64,000 nucleotides of DNA from Flavobacteriaceae bacterium. GTDB lineage: Bacteria > Bacteroidota > Bacteroidia > Flavobacteriales > Flavobacteriaceae. The stretch lies in NCBI GenBank assembly GCA_028279515.1, contig JANQNQ010000004.1, positions 248,001-312,000 of the forward strand, in the 5' to 3' direction. The position numbers were made by a program, and so were the translations under genes. The notes beneath the pieces are model-generated. The model made no database searches. It saw only the letters and a program-made list of their open reading frames with translations, and was not told where the DNA came from. Position 1 is the first letter of the stretch, and the number at the start of each line of letters is the position of its first letter. Positions 17,617 through 25,315 of the stretch are shown here, piece by piece.

Positions 17617-17680
17617 CACAACAGGAATGAATTGATTGACAACAAATATTTAGATACTCAGACATTATCAACTACTTTAG
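17617..17680 (+). promoter_or_regulatory. LytTR-box pair and promoter of small RNA 3
   Basis: CACAACA (17617-17623) and GACAACA (17638-17644) are 21 bp apart. TACTTTAG at 17673-17680 is the -7 box, again 29 bp after the second repeat. Confidence 0.8.
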
Positions 17681-17684
17681 AAGT

Positions 17685-17779
17685 ATAAATTCAAGTAAAG
17701 TTCCAGTTTTTAACGTTGTTTGTAAAGATTCAAACGCCCTCAAATCAAGAAAGTCATGATATAGCTTCATGACTTTTTC
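17685..17779 (+). ncRNA. Predicted small RNA 3 of the LytTR-linked array
   Basis: About 95 nt, no ORF. It has an internal hairpin GTTTG / CAAAC, a C-rich segment (ACGCCCTC) and a terminator with a perfect 10-bp stem AAAGTCATGA / TCATGACTTT (17750-17759 with 17767-17776) followed by five T. Its ACGTTGTTTGT segment resembles the 5' part of small RNA 1. Confidence 0.7.
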
Positions 17780-17833
17780 TGTAAGTTTTGAGAATCTTTA
17801 AAAAAAGTGCACGTTCATTGAGTTTTTTGGTTT

Positions 17834-17897
17834 CACAACAAAAAGCAAGGTTTTTACAACATTTATTTAGCCGTTATGGTTGAGGCACCTATTTTTA
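17834..17897 (+). promoter_or_regulatory. LytTR-box pair and promoter of small RNA 4
   Basis: CACAACA (17834-17840) and TACAACA (17855-17861) are 21 bp apart. TATTTTTA at 17890-17897 is the -7 box at the same 29-bp offset. The segment after the second repeat (TTTATTTAG) is the same as in module 1. Confidence 0.8.
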
Positions 17898-17901
17898 GCC
17901 T

Positions 17902-18004
17902 ATCGTTATTGAAATAACGCCAAAAAACGGAAAACCTAAATTCGCCTCTGAAGTAGACAGAAGCACTCTAAAGCCTTTAACTATTTAGTTTCAGGCTTTT
18001 TTTT
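17902..18004 (+). ncRNA. Predicted small RNA 4 of the LytTR-linked array
   Basis: About 100 nt, no ORF. A 5' hairpin CGTTAT / ATAACG (17904-17919) with a TGAA loop is followed by a mostly unstructured A/C-rich segment. The terminator is AAAGCCT / AGGCTTT (17970-17976 with 17993-17999) and eight T. It is the most diverged of the four. Confidence 0.65.
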
Positions 18005-18054
18005 AACTAAAATTTTTAAATTGCATTCCCTTTTTTTGGGGTACATTGTAAATA

Positions 18055-20004
18055 ATGATATTATATTCTATATCAAATAGTCCTTTGAAAAGGATAAGCC
18101 TGCTGCTTGTCCTATTCTTTCTTAGTGTCGCCTTTACCTACGCACAAGGCGAAAGAGTGCTTAGTGACTACAAGAGACTTTCTACATATAAAGAACACTT
18201 TGACCTGTACTTCGGAGCTTCAGATCGATTTGAGGATATTGACCTCAAAGACTGGTATAATGAGGTTAGAGACAATGTGTACGAAGCCGAAAAAGGAAAT
18301 GATATAGTCGCCACCAATTATTACAAAACTATTTTAGCCGACCTTTATTTTCACGAGAACAACTTTGAAGAAACGGTGGTGATCGTTCAGAAGTTGTATG
18401 ATGTGCGAGAAGTTCTTGATGAAAATTTGGTAATGAGAGTATTAGAGCTCCTCGATACTTCTTATGGCGAGCTACTCTTGTTCAACAAGCAGCTCGAGGT
18501 GCGTACCGAAAAGCGCAAATACGGCTTCAAGAACATTTACTTCTACGATATCTATTCGAATCTAGGATTGCACAGAGATGCAAGAAAAGACTATATCCTG
18601 CACGAAAAGCAAAAGCTCGAGGATGGCGATTATTACGGGCATGCAAATTTCAACAATAATGTTGGGGTATACCTCATGAGAGAGAAGATCACCTATACTG
18701 CAGTTCATCACTATAAGATGGCGTTGAGTTTCGTGGACCTCTTCTTAAATAAATATGATAACGGCCATGATAGGTACGATGAAGCCCTGTTTCTCAAAGG
18801 ACTTATAAAAGGAAATCTTGGACAGAGCTATATGGACCTTAAGCGCTATGATGAGGCTATCCCGCTATTAGAGTCAGATGTAAAGAGTAGCAAAGAGTAC
18901 GCGAACGGAAGATATTTGGCCAATTTACTTACAAGTTGGAAAGAACTCGCCCGAAGCCACACTGCCATTGGCAATTTAGATGCAGCCAAAGCTTATTTGG
19001 ATACCATCGAAGGCAATTCGAATGTGCTTCCGATTGAGTTCAAGAAATTGAAAGCCGACTATTATTTAAAGAAGGGAGCGGCCGACTCGGCGTCCTATTA
19101 CTATAAAAAATACATTCGCGATAAAGATTCTGTGACCGACCTTTTACTTGATAAAACGGTACTTGGTCTTGTGGTGTCTTCAGATCTAGAAAACCAGCGC
19201 ATCACGCTCGAAAAGCAGAAACAAGATATTATCAAGTCTCAAAACGAGATTTTAGAACGAGACAAGAAACTTACATACGGTAAGATCGTACTGTTCTTCT
19301 CGCTATTGATTTTGGGCGGAATCATCTTTGCCTATACCAAAAAATCGAAGAGACAACGTTTGATCGAGGATCAAAACAAGATCATCGAGCAATCTCTTGT
19401 AGAGAAAGATTCATTGTTAAAAGAGATTCACCATAGAGTAAAGAACAACCTGCAGATGGTGTCCAGTTTGCTAAGTCTTCAGTCTAGAAATACGCGAAAT
19501 GATGAGGTAGTGAGTGCCTTGGAAGAAGGAAAGAGTAGGGTGAAGGCTATGGCATTGATTCATCAAAAGCTATATCAGACCGAAGATCTTTCCGTTATTG
19601 AAATGGATGGATATATCGATTCATTGGTCAAGAGTATTTCTTCCGTATTTAATAAGAATAGCGAGAACGAGATTGACATTAGCATTGACGCCAAAGACGT
19701 AGAGCTAGATGTTGATACGGCCATTCCAATTGGGCTGATCCTAAATGAATTGGTATCCAATTCGTTTAAGTATGCTTTTAAGGGAATTCCAGATCCTCAA
19801 ATTCAAATTCAGATAAGCAAGGACGAAAACAGAAATTACTTCAATTATCACGACAATGGTGTAGGAATCCCTGCCGATGTCAACCTAGAAGACAATAAAA
19901 CACTGGGTATACGCCTTGTAAATCGTCTTGTCGCACAGCTAAAGTCCAAACTACACGTTCAAAATAATGGTACGGGTGTAGAATTTTGGTTCTATTTTAA
20001 TTAA
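18055..20004 (+). CDS. TPR-containing sensor histidine kinase (HisKA_2 type)
   Basis: 649 aa. A signal/anchor segment lies at residues 13-31. It is followed by a periplasmic region of TPR-like helical repeats (about 50-370, for example the YDEAIPLLE and AKAYLDTIE helices), a coiled-coil linker, a transmembrane helix at about 408-427, a HisKA_2 domain with the phosphorylated His in EIHHRVKNNLQM (H459/H460), and a HATPase_c domain with N box LNELVSNSFKYAF (about 562-574) and G box DNGVGIP (600-606). Likely partner of the LytTR regulator at 16410-17138; the pair is separated by the four small RNA modules. A weak promoter (TTG at 18021, 18 nt, TACATTG) precedes it. The TPR region suggests that the signal is a protein or peptide (inference). 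Confidence 0.93.
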   Translation: MILYSISNSPLKRISLLLVLFFLSVAFTYAQGERVLSDYKRLSTYKEHFDLYFGASDRFEDIDLKDWYNEVRDNVYEAEKGNDIVATNYYKTILADLYFHENNFEETVVIVQKLYDVREVLDENLVMRVLELLDTSYGELLLFNKQLEVRTEKRKYGFKNIYFYDIYSNLGLHRDARKDYILHEKQKLEDGDYYGHANFNNNVGVYLMREKITYTAVHHYKMALSFVDLFLNKYDNGHDRYDEALFLKGLIKGNLGQSYMDLKRYDEAIPLLESDVKSSKEYANGRYLANLLTSWKELARSHTAIGNLDAAKAYLDTIEGNSNVLPIEFKKLKADYYLKKGAADSASYYYKKYIRDKDSVTDLLLDKTVLGLVVSSDLENQRITLEKQKQDIIKSQNEILERDKKLTYGKIVLFFSLLILGGIIFAYTKKSKRQRLIEDQNKIIEQSLVEKDSLLKEIHHRVKNNLQMVSSLLSLQSRNTRNDEVVSALEEGKSRVKAMALIHQKLYQTEDLSVIEMDGYIDSLVKSISSVFNKNSENEIDISIDAKDVELDVDTAIPIGLILNELVSNSFKYAFKGIPDPQIQIQISKDENRNYFNYHDNGVGIPADVNLEDNKTLGIRLVNRLVAQLKSKLHVQNNGTGVEFWFYFN

Positions 20005-20007
20005 TTT

Positions 20008-20171
20008 AGAGCCTGTTTAAACTTATATGATTAGAATTTGTATAGGCTTTTTTTGATGCAGTACAAGGCAGATTTGACGATAATAGCCGTAGCTATTTGA
20101 GGAAAATCCTAACAAAGTAATGCGCAAAAAGAGGCATAGAAAAATAATTAATAGAAATTTAAACAGGCTCT
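20008..20171. repeat. MITE-like element with 14-bp terminal inverted repeats
   Basis: AGAGCCTGTTTAAA (20008-20021) and its exact reverse complement (20158-20171) bound a 164-bp element with no ORF. Inside are a short palindrome AATAGC-CGTA-GCTATT and a pair of imperfect inverted segments (T-rich at 20043-20050, A-rich near 20126). The size and ends fit a miniature inverted-repeat element mobilised in trans. No clear target duplication is seen. It fills most of the gap between the kinase gene and the metallo-hydrolase gene, and may also form the terminator of the kinase transcript. Confidence 0.65.
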
Positions 20172-20201
20172 TAAGGTAGAAACAACCAAAAAAGTACACA
20201 C

Positions 20202-20879
20202 GTGAAAATTACATTCTACGGTCATGCCAGTCTAGGCATTGAGATCAGCGACATTAACATATTAGTAGACCCCTTTATTTCGGCTAACGAAAAGGCATCA
20301 CATATAGACATCAACACGCTAAAGGCAGATTATATTCTGCTCACGCACGCCCATCAAGACCATATTTTGGATGCCGAAGCCATAGCAAAACGAGCAGGAG
20401 CAAAAATCGTTTCTAACTATGAGATCGTCACACATTATGGCAATTTAGGAATAGAAGGCCACCCCATGAATCATGGCGGTAACTGGAATTTTGACTTCGG
20501 AAGGGTTAAATACGTAAACGCCATTCACACCTCTTCTTTTCCTGATGGAAGCTATGGCGGACAACCAGGAGGTTTTATCATCGAAGGAGAACACAAGACC
20601 ATCTATATTGCCGGAGACACCGCTTTGACCATGGATATGAAGCTCATCCCAATGCAAACCAAGTTGGATTTAGCCATATTGCCAATCGGAGACAATTTCA
20701 CCATGGGAGTAGACGATGCTATCATCGCAGCAGATATGATCGAATGTGACAAAGTACTCGGATACCACTTTGACACCTTTGGCTATATCGAAATAGACCA
20801 TGAAGCTGCCAAGAAGAAGTTCTACGACGCCAACAAGGATTTGATGCTTCTCGGAATTGGAGATTCCATTGACCTATAA
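20202..20879 (+). CDS. UPF0173-type metal-dependent hydrolase (metallo-beta-lactamase fold)
   Basis: 225 aa starting with GTG. The metal-binding motif THAHQDHILDAEA (HxHxDH, about residues 49-54) and later ligands in AIHTSSFPDG, IAGDTALTMDM and LGYHFDTFG identify a small metallo-beta-lactamase-fold protein of the UPF0173/YtkL type. The exact substrate is unknown; relatives act as general hydrolases. Cytoplasmic, no signal peptide. It is followed by a convergent SDR gene 4 nt later. Confidence 0.85.
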   Translation: MKITFYGHASLGIEISDINILVDPFISANEKASHIDINTLKADYILLTHAHQDHILDAEAIAKRAGAKIVSNYEIVTHYGNLGIEGHPMNHGGNWNFDFGRVKYVNAIHTSSFPDGSYGGQPGGFIIEGEHKTIYIAGDTALTMDMKLIPMQTKLDLAILPIGDNFTMGVDDAIIAADMIECDKVLGYHFDTFGYIEIDHEAAKKKFYDANKDLMLLGIGDSIDL

Positions 20880-20883
20880 ACGT

Positions 20884-21678
20884 TTACGTTACCTTACTAC
20901 GAATCACGATTTTGTGTAAAAGCTTCGGGAAGAAACGCTTCACATAAATGCCCATCACTTCTTTTTTAGCGATGTAGGCCTCAAATTTCTTGCGCTCTAT
21001 GGCGCGTATCATTCGCTTACAAAAGATTGCTGGAGACAAACCCGTTTCGGTAGCGCCATCCTGTGTTTGCTGAGCAGAACCATCAGCGGTCAAGGCATTG
21101 ATAGCCACGTTTGTATTCACGAACCCAGGGCAGATCATAGTCACCGAAACATTGTCCTTGTCATGTTCCATGCGCAGCACATCAAAATAACCATGCAACG
21201 CATGCTTGGCACCGCAATACCCAGAACGGTACGGAGAACCAAATTTACCCATGAGGCTTGTAACCACCGCAAAGTGTCCTTGCTGTTTTGAAATAAAATG
21301 AGGCAGTATGGCCTTCGATAGCGCCACATTGGCCAAATAATCAATGTCAATCAGTTTTTTATAAACGGAAAAATCTGTTTCTGCAATGAGTGAACGTTGA
21401 CTGATGCCGCCGTTGAGGATCATCAGGTCCACTGTGCCATAAACACTAACGGCTTGGTCCACGTATGTTTTGGCGTTATGATAGTCATTCAAGTCAAACG
21501 GAAGCACCGCGATCGCAGCCTCAGAACAATTGGCCTTAACACGTTCTAATTCGTTTTCCCTACGAGCCGAAATAATCAGCTTACAGTTCTTTTTTGCCAG
21601 TTGATAGACCAACTCTTCTCCGATGCCCGAAGAGGCTCCTGTGATCCATATGACTTTTTCGTCTAAGTAACCCATCAT
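20884..21678 (-). CDS. Short-chain dehydrogenase/reductase (SDR family)
   Basis: 264 aa from the ATG at 21678 (MMGYLDEK; 21675 is equally possible). A longer frame to 21726 would run across its own promoter. The Rossmann fold motif TGASSGIG, the NGG (normally NAG) motif in MILNGGIS, and the catalytic YxxxK in YCGAKHALHG with an upstream serine (TSLMGKF) mark a classical SDR; the overall pattern is DHRS7-like. The C-terminus is hydrophobic/basic. The substrate is not predictable. It is divergent from menC and shares a palindromic promoter region with it. Confidence 0.88.
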   Translation of the reverse strand: MMGYLDEKVIWITGASSGIGEELVYQLAKKNCKLIISARRENELERVKANCSEAAIAVLPFDLNDYHNAKTYVDQAVSVYGTVDLMILNGGISQRSLIAETDFSVYKKLIDIDYLANVALSKAILPHFISKQQGHFAVVTSLMGKFGSPYRSGYCGAKHALHGYFDVLRMEHDKDNVSVTMICPGFVNTNVAINALTADGSAQQTQDGATETGLSPAIFCKRMIRAIERKKFEAYIAKKEVMGIYVKRFFPKLLHKIVIRSKVT

Positions 21679-21693
21679 AAATTTTATATGATT

Positions 21694-21712
21694 CAAATTT
21701 AGCCTAAATTTG
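21694..21712. promoter_or_regulatory. Back-to-back divergent promoters in one palindrome (SDR/menC)
   Basis: TAAATTTG at 21705-21712 is a perfect -7 box for menC (13 nt before its ATG). Its mirror image at 21701-21694 is a perfect -7 box for the SDR gene. The two are separated by 3 bp and form a 19-bp palindrome. A TTG on the minus strand (21723-21721) lies 19 nt before the leftward box. Two polymerases cannot occupy both at once, so the two genes should be alternatives at each firing. Confidence 0.65.
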
Positions 21713-21724
21713 GTCAGTTGCAAC

Positions 21725-22762
21725 ATGAAGGCAAACTATCACAAGTACATACTGAACTTTAAACGCCCTAGCGGTACATCTCGTGGTGTCCTGACCCAAA
21801 AGGAAACCTGGTTCATAACCTTGGATGACAACGGAAAAATGGGCATTGGAGAATGTGGAATCTTACGCGGGTTAAGCATCGACGATGTGCCCGAGTATGA
21901 AGAAAAACTGCAATGGGTCTGCGAGCATATCGATCTTGGTCTAGAAGAATTATTAAAGGAAACAGTACACTTTCCGAGCATACAATTTGGTCTAGAGCAA
22001 GCCTTTCGTTCGCTTCAAAGCACTTCCCCTTTTTTATTATTTCCTTCGGAATTTACTAGCGGAAACGCCGAGATCAATATCAATGGCCTCGTATGGATGG
22101 GCGATAAAACCTTTATGAAACAGCAGATAGAAGATAAGATCGAAGCCGGATTTGACTGCATCAAGATGAAGATCGGAGCTATCGACTTTGACACCGAGCT
22201 GAAGCTTTTGCAATTTATTCGAAACGAGTTCACCGCAAAGGACATAGAGATACGTGTCGATGCCAATGGTGCATTTACTCCTGATAAAGCATTAGAGAAG
22301 CTAAAACAGCTTTCTGAGTTCGAACTTCATTCTATCGAACAACCCATAAAACAAGGCCAGTTTGAGGCCATGGCAAGGCTGTGTGAGCAAACACCATTAG
22401 CAATTGCTTTAGATGAAGAATTAATTGGTGTTTTTGATGTAACAAAGAAGCAACAACTGCTACAAATGATAAAGCCTCAATACATCATTCTCAAACCGAG
22501 TTTGATTGGGGGATATGGCGGAAGCAATGATTGGATCCGTTTAGCCGAAGAAATGAATATCGGTTGGTGGATCACTTCAGCCTTAGAAAGCAATGTTGGT
22601 CTCAATGCCATTGCCCAGTATACATACACTCTGGGCAATACAATGCCACAAGGGTTAGGTACAGGCAGTTTGTATACCAACAACATTGAAGCACCGCTAG
22701 AAGTGGTTCGAGGTACATTGCAATACAACCCTAAAAATGAATGGAAAACTAACTTAATATAA
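21725..22762 (+). CDS. menC: o-Succinylbenzoate synthase
   Basis: 345 aa from the ATG at 21725; an upstream TTG at 21710 would lie inside the promoter. Enolase-superfamily enzyme dehydrating SHCHC to o-succinylbenzoate. The catalytic lysine motif KMKIG, the metal ligands in VDANGAF, SIEQPI and LDEELIG, and the second lysine in ILKPSLIGG are all present in order. The extended N-terminal capping domain is normal. It starts a menC - CPBP protease - menE run. Confidence 0.95.
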   Translation: MKANYHKYILNFKRPSGTSRGVLTQKETWFITLDDNGKMGIGECGILRGLSIDDVPEYEEKLQWVCEHIDLGLEELLKETVHFPSIQFGLEQAFRSLQSTSPFLLFPSEFTSGNAEININGLVWMGDKTFMKQQIEDKIEAGFDCIKMKIGAIDFDTELKLLQFIRNEFTAKDIEIRVDANGAFTPDKALEKLKQLSEFELHSIEQPIKQGQFEAMARLCEQTPLAIALDEELIGVFDVTKKQQLLQMIKPQYIILKPSLIGGYGGSNDWIRLAEEMNIGWWITSALESNVGLNAIAQYTYTLGNTMPQGLGTGSLYTNNIEAPLEVVRGTLQYNPKNEWKTNLI

Positions 22763-22763
22763 T

Positions 22764-23708
22764 ATGTTCATAGCACAAGCATATGCCATACGACATGAAT
22801 TTTGGCGTTACCTCATCGGTTCGTTGATCGTCTTTTTTGGAAGTCTAATAGGGCAGATACCGTTTACCGTGGCGGTCTTGGCCAAAGGAGGCCTCTCTTC
22901 AATTCAAGACCAAGCGTCTATTATGAGAGTATTAGAGCCCAACCTCAATCTTTTTTTACTGTTGATCTCTTTTGCCTTCGGAATGATTGCGTTACTTGTA
23001 GTAGTTCGATTTTTACACGGACAGTCATTCAAATCAGTGACAACATCACGACCCAAAATCGATTTTAAGCGCGTATTCTTTGCTTTTGGTTTGGTCGCCG
23101 TATTGATTGCTGGATCCACCGTTCTCGATTATAAGCTCTCACCTGAAGACTATGAATGGAACTTTAAACTAGGACCGTTCTTGATCCTTTGCGTAATTGC
23201 TATTGCGCTTGTCCCAATTCAGACAAGTTTAGAAGAATACCTTTTTAGAGGATATTTGATGCAAGGCTTCGGAACGCTAGCTGGCAACCGATGGTTTCCA
23301 TTGGTTATGACATCAGTGATCTTTGGAATGCTTCACATAGCAAATCCTGAAGTCGAAAAGATGGGGTATATCATTATGTTCTATTATATCGGCACCGGAT
23401 TTATGCTAGGAATCATGACTTTGATGGATGAAGGCATGGAACTAGCACTGGGGTATCACGCGGCAAACAACCTTGTGACAGCACTACTGGTAACCGCCGA
23501 TTGGACAGCATTCCAAACCCATTCAGTATTAAAAGATATGTCTGACCCAGCCGTCGGATTTGATATTTTCATCCCAATGTTGGTAATGTACCCGATCATC
23601 CTATTGATTTTCGCAAGAGTCTATAAATGGAAGAACTGGAAAGATAAGCTCTTCGGAAAGGTCGAAAGACCCATTTCAGTTGAGTTAGAAGAAATAGGCC
23701 AATCATAA
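22764..23708 (+). CDS. CPBP-family intramembrane metalloprotease (Abi)
   Basis: 314 aa, about eight hydrophobic segments. The CPBP (CAAX protease and bacteriocin-processing) motifs are complete: EEYLFRG (EExxxR), FGMLHIANPE (FxxxH) and LGYHAANNLV (HxxxN). These are membrane-embedded proteases; their substrates in bacteria are mostly unknown, with bacteriocin maturation or self-immunity known in a few. Here it starts 1 nt after menC ends and precedes menE, so it is co-transcribed with menaquinone genes. A functional link to menaquinone is not evident. Confidence 0.9.
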   Translation: MFIAQAYAIRHEFWRYLIGSLIVFFGSLIGQIPFTVAVLAKGGLSSIQDQASIMRVLEPNLNLFLLLISFAFGMIALLVVVRFLHGQSFKSVTTSRPKIDFKRVFFAFGLVAVLIAGSTVLDYKLSPEDYEWNFKLGPFLILCVIAIALVPIQTSLEEYLFRGYLMQGFGTLAGNRWFPLVMTSVIFGMLHIANPEVEKMGYIIMFYYIGTGFMLGIMTLMDEGMELALGYHAANNLVTALLVTADWTAFQTHSVLKDMSDPAVGFDIFIPMLVMYPIILLIFARVYKWKNWKDKLFGKVERPISVELEEIGQS

Positions 23709-23751
23709 GATGGGCCTTTTCTTTTTTCTAGAATAATTGTACTTTTCATAT

Positions 23752-24834
23752 ATGAAACCCACCTTCAAAGACATTCATCTTCAGTTTAGGTTAAACGGTA
23801 TTTATTTTGATCGAGAAGAGTTAAAGGAAGTCGCCTACAGCTACGTCAAAGAAGGACTCCCGTATGAGCAGTCCGTTGGCGATTTTTTGATCGATTGGCT
23901 CAACGATATGGAGTATGTGACCGTAAAGACCTCGGGATCCACAGGGATGCCCAAGCGCATTCGATTAAAGAAAGAGCACATGGTCAACTCAGCTTTGGCC
24001 ACGGGTGATTTCTTTGGAATAGAGGTAGGGGATAAAGCAATACATTGTTTACCTGCCGATTATATTGCCGGAAAGATGATGCTGGTACGGGCTTTGATTT
24101 TAGGACTTAAGATCGACTTGATCCCGCCAAGTAGCAATCCGCTAAAAGGAATTGAAAAGAAGTATGACTTCTGTGCAATGATTCCGCTTCAGCTAAGGAA
24201 TTCTTTAGAGAGGCTAGATAGTGTAAAGAAATTGATTGTTGGTGGGGGAGCGGTTTCAAGTGATGTACTTAAAGCACTTCAAACTAAAAAAACAAAAACA
24301 TTCGCTACCTACGGAATGACCGAAACCATTACCCATGTGGCGGTCAAAAAGCTCAATCGTTTTATTTCTGAGGAAACACTAGAGACGAGTCACTACAATA
24401 CACTTCCCAATGTGACCATCAGTAAAGATGAACGTGGGTGTTTGGTTATCGAGGCACCGTATCTGAGTGAAGCACCTGTGTATACCAACGACCTTGTCGA
24501 ATTGGTAAGTGACACTTCGTTTCAGTTATTGGGAAGGTTTGACAATATCATCAACAGTGGAAGCGTAAAACTGGTTCCCGAAGTGATTGAAGAGAAATAC
24601 CATCATGTGATTGACAAGCGATTCTTTGTTGCAGGTGAACCCGACCCAACTTTAGGACAGCGGTTGGTGTTGATTGTTGAAGGCAGCGAAGACAGCACAC
24701 TACTTTCAAACTTGAAAAGGCTAAAGACCTTGGATAAGTTCGAATTGCCCCGGCATATCTACTTTGTATCCGCGTTTGCTGAGACCGAAACAGGCAAGAT
24801 ACAACGCACCGAAACTTTAAAGCAAATTCACTAG
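23752..24834 (+). CDS. menE: o-Succinylbenzoate-CoA ligase
   Basis: 360 aa from the ATG at 23752 (a TTG at 23737 is upstream in frame). AMP-forming acyl-CoA ligase making OSB-CoA, the substrate of MenB. Visible motifs: TSGSTGMPKRI (ATP P-loop), TYGMTETITH (A5), GRFDNIINSGSVKLVPE (A8 hinge) and ETGKIQRTE with the C-terminal catalytic lysine (A10). It is the compact Bacteroidota form, about 100 aa shorter than E. coli MenE at the N-terminus. The last menaquinone gene of the cluster. Confidence 0.93.
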   Translation: MKPTFKDIHLQFRLNGIYFDREELKEVAYSYVKEGLPYEQSVGDFLIDWLNDMEYVTVKTSGSTGMPKRIRLKKEHMVNSALATGDFFGIEVGDKAIHCLPADYIAGKMMLVRALILGLKIDLIPPSSNPLKGIEKKYDFCAMIPLQLRNSLERLDSVKKLIVGGGAVSSDVLKALQTKKTKTFATYGMTETITHVAVKKLNRFISEETLETSHYNTLPNVTISKDERGCLVIEAPYLSEAPVYTNDLVELVSDTSFQLLGRFDNIINSGSVKLVPEVIEEKYHHVIDKRFFVAGEPDPTLGQRLVLIVEGSEDSTLLSNLKRLKTLDKFELPRHIYFVSAFAETETGKIQRTETLKQIH

Positions 24835-24943
24835 CCTTTTTTAAAATAGGGGTTGCCTTGCTCTAACTTCCCGTTCACTCATTGTCCCTTTTTTAAACAA
24901 AGTGATGCACATAGTTTTATGATGAATTTAAAAATCATCGACT

Positions 24944-25315
24944 ATGAAAGCATCAATTGTTCTAGCCATCGCGTGCTTCTTTACACTTCAGTTACAAGCA
25001 CAGGAAAAAAAGGCATCAAACACACTGCAAACGGTTAAAAGCTATACGCTAGATCTAGAAAAACTCAATGTTGTTACACTTAATGATTTGAGTAATGCAT
25101 TGACCACACGAGTACCCAATGTACAAGTTCAACAGGCTCCGCTATCCAATCTGATCAGAAGCATTCGTATACGAAATTGTGAAAACAACATCGTGATAGT
25201 AGACGGCGTTCGTTTTGATGCTTCCATTCTCAATGCGCTCAACCCGAACGATATTGAAAAGATCACCATCATACCAAGCAATACATCCATTAACTATTAT
25301 AACCTAACACCATGA
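24944..25315 (+). CDS. Small secreted TonB-plug-like protein
   Basis: 123 aa with a signal peptide (residues 1-19, ...LQLQAQ). The rest looks like an isolated TonB receptor plug: a helix with LNDLSNALTTRVPNVQV, an RIRNCENNIVIVDGVRFD strand pair and a closing LNPNDIEKITIIP, as in the plug of SusC-type receptors. There is no beta-barrel. Its stop overlaps the start of the vWA-plug fusion gene by 4 nt, so the two should be made in equal amounts and possibly act together. Function unknown. Confidence 0.7.
   Translation: MKASIVLAIACFFTLQLQAQEKKASNTLQTVKSYTLDLEKLNVVTLNDLSNALTTRVPNVQVQQAPLSNLIRSIRIRNCENNIVIVDGVRFDASILNALNPNDIEKITIIPSNTSINYYNLTP

Noticed and set aside
17171..17861. Repeated ACAACA units as a possible CRISPR array or iterons
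   Set aside because: Repeat pairs are too short and modules too long (216-230 bp) for CRISPR; each module carries a promoter and terminator, which iterons do not.
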